From Actinomycetes bacterium (lineage in GTDB: Bacteria; Actinomycetota; Acidimicrobiia; Acidimicrobiales; Microtrichaceae): a DNA stretch of 8,386 bases. Below the pieces are notes generated by a model. That model had not been told where the DNA came from and ran no database searches. It saw nothing but the letters and a program-made list of their open reading frames with translations. The DNA is taken from NCBI GenBank assembly GCA_023450775.1, contig JAEXGP010000208.1, positions 1-8,386 of the forward strand, given 5' to 3'. This document shows positions 5,928-8,386 of this stretch, one piece after another. How positions within the stretch are numbered: the stretch's first letter is position 1; every line of letters starts with the position of its first letter. The position numbers were made by a program, and so were the translations under genes.

Positions 5928-6383
5928 TCAGCAGCAGCGGTCGGCCGATTCGGGTGCCGAGCTGCAGCACATCGCGTCGCCGCCCGGCTCGACCTCACGC
6001 AACTGGCCCGCCGGCATCTCGGCGTCCGCGAGGACGGTGTAGATCTCCCACGGCTCACCGTCGGGTCCGTCGGTCCAGACCTTGTCCTGCACCGCGAAGC
6101 AACACGACACCTGGTCCTCCACCGCGGTGTCGAGCCCCTGGCCCGACAGCCGGCTGGTGGCGGCGGTGACCTCGTCGGTCGACGCGACCTCGACGCCCAG
6201 GTGGTTGAGCGACCCCGGGTCCCCGACGCCCTCGATCAGCACCAGCTTGAGCGGCGGATCGGCGATGGCGAAGTTGGCGTAGCCGTCGCGCACCTTGGCG
6301 GGCGAGGCGTCGAACAGCTTGGAGTAGAAGTCGACGGCCTCGTCGAGGTTCGAGACGTTGAGTGCGAGCTGGACTCGTGACAT
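5928..6383 (-). CDS. arsI: ArsI/CadI-family C-As lyase (VOC superfamily)
   Basis: This 151-residue vicinal-oxygen-chelate protein starts MSRVQLALNVSNLDEAVDFY and carries LNHLGVEV, VSCCFAVQDKVW and EPWEIYTVLADA, matching ArsI, the Fe(II)-dependent dioxygenase that cleaves the C-As bond of trivalent methyl- and aryl-arsenicals. The expected metal ligands are Gln5, His61 and Glu113, and the arsenic-binding vicinal thiols are C94/C95. CadI of mycobacteria is a close relative induced by cadmium, so binding or sensing roles are alternatives. The C-terminal tail adds two more vicinal pairs, C139/C140 and C150/C151. ATG 6383 is clear: GGAGGAGG (6391-6398) lies 7 nt upstream. As first gene of the leftward operon it is driven by the promoter at 6429-6457 and is followed after 1 nt by the channel gene. 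Confidence 0.93.
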   Translation of the reverse strand: MSRVQLALNVSNLDEAVDFYSKLFDASPAKVRDGYANFAIADPPLKLVLIEGVGDPGSLNHLGVEVASTDEVTAATSRLSGQGLDTAVEDQVSCCFAVQDKVWTDGPDGEPWEIYTVLADAEMPAGQLREVEPGGDAMCCSSAPESADRCC

Positions 6384-6390
6384 GGCGGAG

Positions 6391-6398
6391 CCTCCTCC
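6391..6398 (-). promoter_or_regulatory. Strong ribosome binding site of arsI
   Basis: GGAGGAGG on the minus strand, 7 nt before ATG 6383, is the strongest Shine-Dalgarno sequence in the locus and fixes the start. Confidence 0.8.
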
Positions 6399-6406
6399 GT
6401 AGACTG

Positions 6407-6447
6407 ATCGACGTTGGTCGATGCATCGATGATCTCCGATGTATCGA
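6407..6447. promoter_or_regulatory. Candidate ArsR operator: cluster of ATCGA palindromes
   Basis: Three inverted repeats sit in the arsR/arsI divergent region: ATCGAC-N4-GTCGAT (6407-6422), TCGATGCATCGA (6418-6429, perfect 12 bp) and CGATGTATCG (6437-6446, arms CGAT/ATCG). The words CGATGCATCGA and CGATGTATCGA repeat directly 18 bp apart. They cover the start region, the -10 and the spacer of the arsI promoter, as expected for ArsR repression relieved by As(III). Another palindrome, CGATCGATCG, lies at 6474-6483 on the arsR side. Binding by ArsR is inferred. Confidence 0.6.
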
Positions 6448-6457
6448 CAGATGTCAA
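6429..6457 (-). promoter_or_regulatory. Promoter of the arsI-channel-arsC operon
   Basis: On the minus strand a perfect TTGACA -35 (6457-6452), a 17-nt spacer and a GATCAT -10 (6434-6429, 4 of 6 consensus bases) predict a start near 6422 and a leader of about 40 nt. The element is embedded in the ArsR-type palindromes. Confidence 0.6.
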
Positions 6458-6514
6458 TACGTCAGTTCTCGTCCGATCGATCGAGGACGGCGAGCGACCC
6501 GCTCGGGAGGCCCG

Positions 6515-6856
6515 ATGGCAACGCACCGGCAACACGTGGCCACGATCGACGACGGGCCGTGCTGCCCGTCGGTGCTCGCCGCCCCGCTCACCGAGGACGA
6601 GGCCGAGCGGCTGGCGCACCGGTTCGCCGCGCTCGCCGATCCCGTCCGTCTCCGCCTGCTCAGCCTGATCGCCGCCGCGGACGAGGTCTGCGCGTGCGAC
6701 CTGCAGGAGCCGGTCGGACGGTCGCAGCCGACGGTCAGCCACCACACCAAGCTCCTGGCCGACGCCGGCCTGATCGTCGGTGAGAAGCGCGGTCGCTGGA
6801 CCTGGTGGCGGATCGTGCCCGGCGCCGCCGAGGAGCTCCGCCACGCGCTGGGGTGA
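6515..6856 (+). CDS. arsR: ArsR-family As(III)-responsive repressor
   Basis: This 113-residue winged-helix metalloid sensor represses the ars operon until As(III) binds. ALADPVRLRLLSLI (39-52) begins the ArsR fold. EVCACDL (57-63) and the recognition helix GRSQPTVSHHTKLL follow, then the wing GEKRGRWTWWRIVP. Vicinal C16/C17 near the N terminus (GPCCPS) plus C59 match the arrangement of Corynebacterium glutamicum CgArsR (C15, C16, C55), where As(III) is bound between subunits. C61 additionally completes an E. coli-like CxC (ELCVCDL-type) motif. ATG 6515 is preceded by GGGAGG at 6505-6510 (spacing 4). The open frame continues upstream to 6362, but that part overlaps the promoter and arsI. It is divergent from arsI and convergent with the DUF1697 gene 24 nt downstream. 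Autoregulation via the palindromes at 6407-6483 is likely. Confidence 0.93.
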   Translation: MATHRQHVATIDDGPCCPSVLAAPLTEDEAERLAHRFAALADPVRLRLLSLIAAADEVCACDLQEPVGRSQPTVSHHTKLLADAGLIVGEKRGRWTWWRIVPGAAEELRHALG

Positions 6857-6880
6857 CCCCGCGGTGCGAGCGCTCGTCGC
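6849..6880. other. Convergent gap with palindromes after arsR
   Basis: GGGGT-G-ACCCC (6850-6860) spans the arsR stop, and CGAGCGCTCG (6867-6876) is a perfect palindrome in the 24-nt gap before the opposing DUF1697 stop. They may form bidirectional terminator hairpins. No T-tracts are present. Confidence 0.3.
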
Positions 6881-7411
6881 TCAGCCGTCGAAGTCCCGGG
6901 CGATCCGCTGGACGGTCCGCCACGTCCGCGTCGTGATTGCCCTGCCGAAGGTCCGCTCCAGCGCAGTCATGACCGAGGGAGTGGTCGCTCGGCTCGTGTC
7001 GACGACGGAGAACACCGCCTGCCGCTGCAGGGCGATGATCCGGTAGCCGTCCCCCTCGATGGGCAGCGGCGGCACGGAGCGAGCCCGGTGCTTCAGGAAC
7101 GTCACGTTGCAGCGGGCGGTGGGGCCGTCGTCCTCGCCATCGAAGACGTCGAGCCGGGTGAGCCCCGCGATCTGGCGCCGACTCCGGACCACGGCGGAAC
7201 ACGGCGCGCCCAGGTGCTCCGCCACGGCCGCCTCGACGAGGTCCTCGAGCTGCCGACCGCTCGGCCCTTCGGACCGGAACGTGTAGTTGCCGCTCGAGAT
7301 GACGGCCCGCACGTCGTGCAGGCCGGCGCGCTCGAGCACCCCGACCATGGCGGCGTTGCGCATCTTCGGGTTCCCGGGCCCGATCCCGCGCAGGAGCGCG
7401 ACGTGCTGCAC
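6881..7411 (-). CDS. DUF1697-family protein
   Basis: This 176-residue protein is recognised as DUF1697 by its start VQHVALLRGIGPGNPKMRN and by LERAGLHDVRAVISSGNYTFRS (about 27-48). These correspond to the family's usual ALLRGINVGG...M..L...LG...V.TYIQSGNVVF pattern. The function of this small cytosolic alpha/beta family is not established, so no role is assigned. GTG 7411 is chosen because the conserved block begins at once. No Shine-Dalgarno is seen, but TAGCCT (TANNNT) at 7419-7424 ends 7 nt upstream, compatible with a leaderless transcript. The gene follows the second SDR by 32 nt and converges on arsR. Nothing links it to arsenic resistance beyond position. Confidence 0.88.
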   Translation of the reverse strand: MQHVALLRGIGPGNPKMRNAAMVGVLERAGLHDVRAVISSGNYTFRSEGPSGRQLEDLVEAAVAEHLGAPCSAVVRSRRQIAGLTRLDVFDGEDDGPTARCNVTFLKHRARSVPPLPIEGDGYRIIALQRQAVFSVVDTSRATTPSVMTALERTFGRAITTRTWRTVQRIARDFDG

Positions 7412-7418
7412 GCCGGGC

Positions 7419-7424
7419 AGGCTA
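7419..7424 (-). promoter_or_regulatory. Possible -10 element for leaderless DUF1697 mRNA
   Basis: TAGCCT fits the actinobacterial TANNNT -10 pattern, 7 nt before GTG 7411. This is a short, weak motif with no clear -35. Confidence 0.25.
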
Positions 7425-7443
7425 CGCGGCGGCCGGTGGTCGA

Positions 7444-8262
7444 TCAGGCGGGGCGGAGGTCCAGCAGTCGGGTCACGACGGCGCGCCGGAGCGGTTCGGG
7501 CACGAGCCGTGCCCACGCGGGGACCGAGGACGCGAAGCCGGCGCGCAGATGGGCTCCCGGCCGCTCGTCCAACGCGGCGGCGGCGACCGTGCGGCCCACC
7601 TCCGCGGGGTCGGCGAAGTGGGGCTCGAGCAGCTCGGTCAGCGAGCTCCACCGCTGCCGCGCCGGTGCGGTGGAGGGGTCGCTGCCGGCGGTCACCTGTT
7701 CGCCGGCGTGCTGCCAGACGCCGGTGTCGATCGCTCCGCACTCGACGACGACGACCTCCACCTCGCGGGCCTCCAGCTCCAGGCGCCAGACGTCCGAGAC
7801 CGCCTCGAGCGCGGCCTTGGCCGCGGCGTACCAACCGGTGAAGGGCACCATCCCGTCCGCCACCATCGAGCTGACCTGCACCACCCGCCGGCACGATCCC
7901 GACTGCACGGCCAGGCGGGCCAGACGGACGGGTCCGATCACCAGCGCGTCGAGCTGCGCGCGAGCCTCGTCGTCGTCGATGTCCGCCACGGCGCCCAGCA
8001 ACGCGGCGCCGGCGTTGTTGACGACGACGTCGGGGCGGTGGCGCTCCACGACCGCGCTGCACTCCGCCGGGTCGGTCACGTCGAGTCGGTCGACGTGGAG
8101 ACCCCACGCGGGCGCGCCGGCCTCGGCCAGCCCGCGCCGCAGCTCCGCCTCGGCCTCGTCGCCCCGGACGGTCGCGACCACGTTCGCCCCTCGTTGCAGC
8201 AGCTCGGCGGTCGTCGCCGTGCCCAGGCCCGAGTTGGCGCCGGTGAGCAGGACGGTGGTCAC
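7444..8262 (-). CDS. SDR-family NADP-type oxidoreductase, catalytic Asn replaced
   Basis: This 272-residue short-chain dehydrogenase has TGANSGLG (7-14), LDVTD (60-64), NNAG (82-85), S132, and Y145/K149 in WYAAAK. Arg33 after the second strand (VATVR) suggests NADP(H). Two family residues differ. The helix-4 Asn of the catalytic tetrad, usually in VNVxG, is Leu107 in DALVIGPVRL. The usual PG after strand 6 is CG in VVECGAIDTG. The C-terminal extension (residues 190-272) resembles that of classical SDRs acting on bulky or lipid ketones, but the substrate is unknown. GTG 8262 starts directly before the Rossmann strand. No Shine-Dalgarno is visible; GTGA overlaps the TGA of an open frame upstream, which could mean coupling or chance. 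It may be transcribed with the DUF1697 gene 32 nt downstream. Confidence 0.88.
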   Translation of the reverse strand: MTTVLLTGANSGLGTATTAELLQRGANVVATVRGDEAEAELRRGLAEAGAPAWGLHVDRLDVTDPAECSAVVERHRPDVVVNNAGAALLGAVADIDDDEARAQLDALVIGPVRLARLAVQSGSCRRVVQVSSMVADGMVPFTGWYAAAKAALEAVSDVWRLELEAREVEVVVVECGAIDTGVWQHAGEQVTAGSDPSTAPARQRWSSLTELLEPHFADPAEVGRTVAAAALDERPGAHLRAGFASSVPAWARLVPEPLRRAVVTRLLDLRPA

Positions 8263-8312
8263 GATCGCCGGGCCCGGTCCACCGCTGATCGTCCCGCGGA
8301 GGCCCTCGCGCG

Positions 8313-8386
8313 ATGCCGGGCCTCTGCGACCCGGGCCACGCCCTCGACGACGACGCCGAGCTCGTCGTCCACGCGGCGTTCCACTC
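8313..8386 (+). CDS. Possible 5' end of a rightward gene, cut by window edge
   Basis: ATG 8313 follows GGAGG (8298-8302) by 10 nt and opens a frame to the window end, beginning MPGLCDPGHALDDDAELVV. All 24 full codons end in G or C, and the composition looks like protein. An in-frame stop at 8286 limits the start. The opposite strand in codon register is also open, ending TGA 8261-8259. There, however, every first codon position over the same span is G/C and the product is Arg-rich, which is less like a gene. The family is not recognised from so short a fragment. Confidence 0.4.
   Translation, partial: MPGLCDPGHALDDDAELVVHAAFH

Noticed and set aside
6362..6514. N-terminal extension of ArsR
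   Set aside because: The frame is open upstream, but this stretch overlaps the arsI start and promoter palindromes, and a Shine-Dalgarno supports ATG 6515.
8259..8386. Leftward C-terminal gene fragment ending in GTGA with the SDR
   Set aside because: The frame is open, but all first codon positions over 8313-8384 are G/C and the product is Arg-rich. The overlap is expected by chance whenever GTG is followed by A. It was kept only as an alternative.

Overview
The window is very GC-rich, with strong G/C preference at third codon positions, frequent GTG starts and an actinobacterial gene complement. An actinobacterial ars-type aquaporin, a CadI/ArsI-like VOC protein, a Corynebacterium-style ArsR and a stand-alone old-yellow-enzyme homologue with a C-terminal Cys cluster all point to Actinobacteria (Actinomycetota). 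A deep lineage such as Acidimicrobiia is possible, but that is only an impression. No rRNA, tRNA, CRISPR array, insertion sequence or phage gene was seen.

Left part (1-4041): a GCS2/YbdK-type carboxylate-amine ligase runs leftward off the edge at base 1. It is divergent from a classical SDR oxidoreductase (1281-2051). The 191-bp gap between them holds two 15-bp palindromes of identical 7-1-7 design. After the SDR come a GTG-initiated TetR regulator (2148-2843) and an FMN-dependent old-yellow-enzyme family oxidoreductase (2830-4041). These two overlap by 14 bp and look like an autoregulated pair; together with the SDR they resemble a small reductive or catabolic cassette acting on enone/carbonyl substrates (inference).

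Centre (4063-6856): an arsenic-detoxification locus. ArsR (6515-6856, +) is divergent from a leftward operon: ArsI-type C-As lyase, MIP channel, ArsC arsenate reductase and, after a 53-bp gap, a class I SAM methyltransferase with a strikingly His-rich N terminus. The first three genes are tightly coupled (1-nt gap, then an ATGA overlap). The divergent promoter has a good TTGACA-17-GATCAT promoter for arsI and a cluster of ATCGA-type palindromes, the likely ArsR operator. No ArsB/Acr3 pump is present, so the expected logic is that ArsI and ArsC produce As(III) and the channel lets it leave the cell.

Right part (6881-8386): a DUF1697 protein and a second SDR, both leftward, the first convergent with arsR. 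Beyond them is the 5' end of a probable rightward gene cut by the window edge; its strand is ambiguous.
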